A stretch of DNA of 6,538 nt from Bacteroidota bacterium (GTDB taxonomy: Bacteria > Bacteroidota > Bacteroidia > UKL13-3). Positions 6,051-6,538 of the stretch are shown here, piece by piece (position 1 is the first letter of the stretch; each line of letters starts with the position of its first letter). Location: contig CANHJJ010000107.1 in the NCBI GenBank assembly GCA_947460565.1, positions 1 through 6,538 of the forward strand. The letters are read 5' to 3'. The notes under the pieces are model-generated. The model was not told the DNA's origin. It was given only the letters and a program-made list of their open reading frames with translations, and made no database searches. The position numbers were made by a program, and so were the translations under genes.

Positions 6051-6133
6051 CTTTGCCTGCGGTTGGTGTTATCACCAAACGCTTAATACACGATGGTTGG
6101 TGTCGCTGCGCTAAACACCGACCATAGGCAAAG
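6051..6133. repeat. Structured intergenic repeat, copy 2 (intact three-way junction)
   Basis: An 83-base element with nested inverted repeats. An outer stem of eight perfect pairs joins CTTTGCCT (6051-6058) with AGGCAAAG (6126-6133). Inside it is a six-pair hairpin, TTGGTG (6063-6068) with CACCAA (6073-6078), loop TTAT. An eleven-pair hairpin follows, ATGGTTGGTGT (6093-6103) with ACACCGACCAT (6115-6125), containing one T-G wobble, and it abuts the outer stem directly. It lies between two convergent gene ends. It could be a REP-like or MITE-like repeat, or a structured RNA; no open frame is apparent. Confidence 0.78.
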
Positions 6134-6159
6134 AAAGTAACAGTATAACCCACACGACA

Positions 6160-6177
6160 AAGTTCCGAAAGGACCTT
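6160..6177. other. Small hairpin with GAAA loop near the convergent gene end
   Basis: AAGTTCC (6160-6166) and GGACCTT (6171-6177) pair with a single internal mismatch and enclose a GAAA tetraloop. The hairpin lies ten bases beyond the stop of the minus-strand gene at 6188. It may take part in 3' end formation for that gene, but neither strand shows a T run after it. Confidence 0.3.
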
Positions 6178-6187
6178 AGCTGCTACA

Positions 6188-6538
6188 CTACGTTTTCATT
6201 TTCTTTTTCTTAGCCGAAGGGAAAAGAATATTGTTTAGGATTAATCTATAGCCTGGAGAATTGGGATGTAGGTTCATATCTGTTGGGGGCTCGCCCACCA
6301 TGTGCTGGTAGTCCTCAGGATCATGTCCTCCATAAAAAGTCCATGTGCCTTTGCCATAAGTTCCATTGATATACCTGGCTTCTTCAAGGGCTTTGCTTTC
6401 ACCCATTATCAATACCGTGTTTTTAATAAACTGTTTTCTAAAAGCAGTGGTTTGTCCATAAAAACCTTTGATGGTTTTGGTATGGTTCTGACAAAGCATG
6501 GTAGGCACTATATCAAACTTAGCACTAAAATCAAACAA
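6188..6538 (-). CDS. C-terminal part of a conserved Bacteroidota protein labelled 'asparagine synthetase B'
   Basis: The frame is open to the right edge and the gene continues beyond it; the apparent first codon is TTG and not a credible start. The 116 visible residues include FDFSAKFDIVPTMLCQNH (2-19), GFYGQTTAF (25-33), VLIMGESKALEEARYINGTYG (42-62) and TFYGGHDPEDYQH (67-79). They end with SPGYRLILNNILFP (94-107) and a lysine-rich tail, AKKKKMKT. From memory this closely matches the end of a roughly 420-residue, probably exported Bacteroidota family that databases often call asparagine synthetase B. Nothing here resembles the ATP-pyrophosphatase or glutaminase domains of true AsnB, so that name is doubtful and the function unknown. 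The G-K/G-x-W-x-F-Y-G-G-H-D-P-E-D stretch recalls glutamine-amidotransferase-like ThuA folds, but that is a guess. Confidence 0.65.
   Translation of the reverse strand: MFDFSAKFDIVPTMLCQNHTKTIKGFYGQTTAFRKQFIKNTVLIMGESKALEEARYINGTYGKGTWTFYGGHDPEDYQHMVGEPPTDMNLHPNSPGYRLILNNILFPSAKKKKMKT

Noticed and set aside
5942..6133. CRISPR array
   Set aside because: There are only two imperfect copies with unequal internal spacing and no regular repeat-spacer pattern.
6051..6133. tRNA gene
   Set aside because: Although the fold is clover-like and the length is close to that of a tRNA, it has only two inner arms, a six-pair arm and an eleven-pair arm, and no T-arm GTTCRA motif, anticodon arm or CCA-type acceptor end.

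Overview
The window looks like a chromosomal segment from a member of the Bacteroidota. It is AT-rich, most start codons lack Shine-Dalgarno sequences, and several proteins (the 4-hydroxyphenylpyruvate dioxygenase, a signal-peptide-less BtuF-like protein, and a C-terminal fragment of the protein usually labelled 'asparagine synthetase B') are of types I associate with that phylum. These assignments come from recognising motifs by eye, not from a search.

Left part (1-2347), plus strand. The window opens with the last 28 codons of what is probably homogentisate 1,2-dioxygenase. The 4-hydroxyphenylpyruvate dioxygenase gene at 1229-2347 makes that enzyme's substrate, so the two flank a tyrosine-degradation locus. 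Between them lie a complete Fic-domain protein with its inhibitory motif (145-945) and the remains of a HicB/HicA-like toxin-antitoxin pair (974-1214). In that remnant the front half of the antitoxin has been joined to the back half of the toxin. This looks like an accessory insertion into a catabolic gene pair that then partly decayed.

Middle part (2359-4462), minus strand. Three genes run head to tail and are probably co-transcribed: a BtuF-like metal or cobalamin-binding protein, an EamA-family transporter, and a YraN-type nuclease-fold protein. The YraN gene must start at GTG, two bases after the transporter stop codon. The 3' end of this group converges on hppD, and the hppD terminator hairpin lies inside the end of yraN. 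The BtuF-like gene contains a heptanucleotide tandem repeat.

Right part (4490-6538). A polytopic GT-C-like membrane glycosyltransferase diverges from the BtuF-like gene with only 27 bases between the start codons. It converges on a partial minus-strand gene at the right edge. The roughly 250-base gap between them holds a two-copy structured repeat. The second copy folds on paper into a closed three-way junction of 83 bases and is the most unusual non-coding object here.

I found no CRISPR array, tRNA, rRNA or intact transposase gene. I do not see a clear new multi-gene system. The most interesting items are the structured repeat, the collapsed HicBA pair next to Fic, and the coding heptamer repeat.
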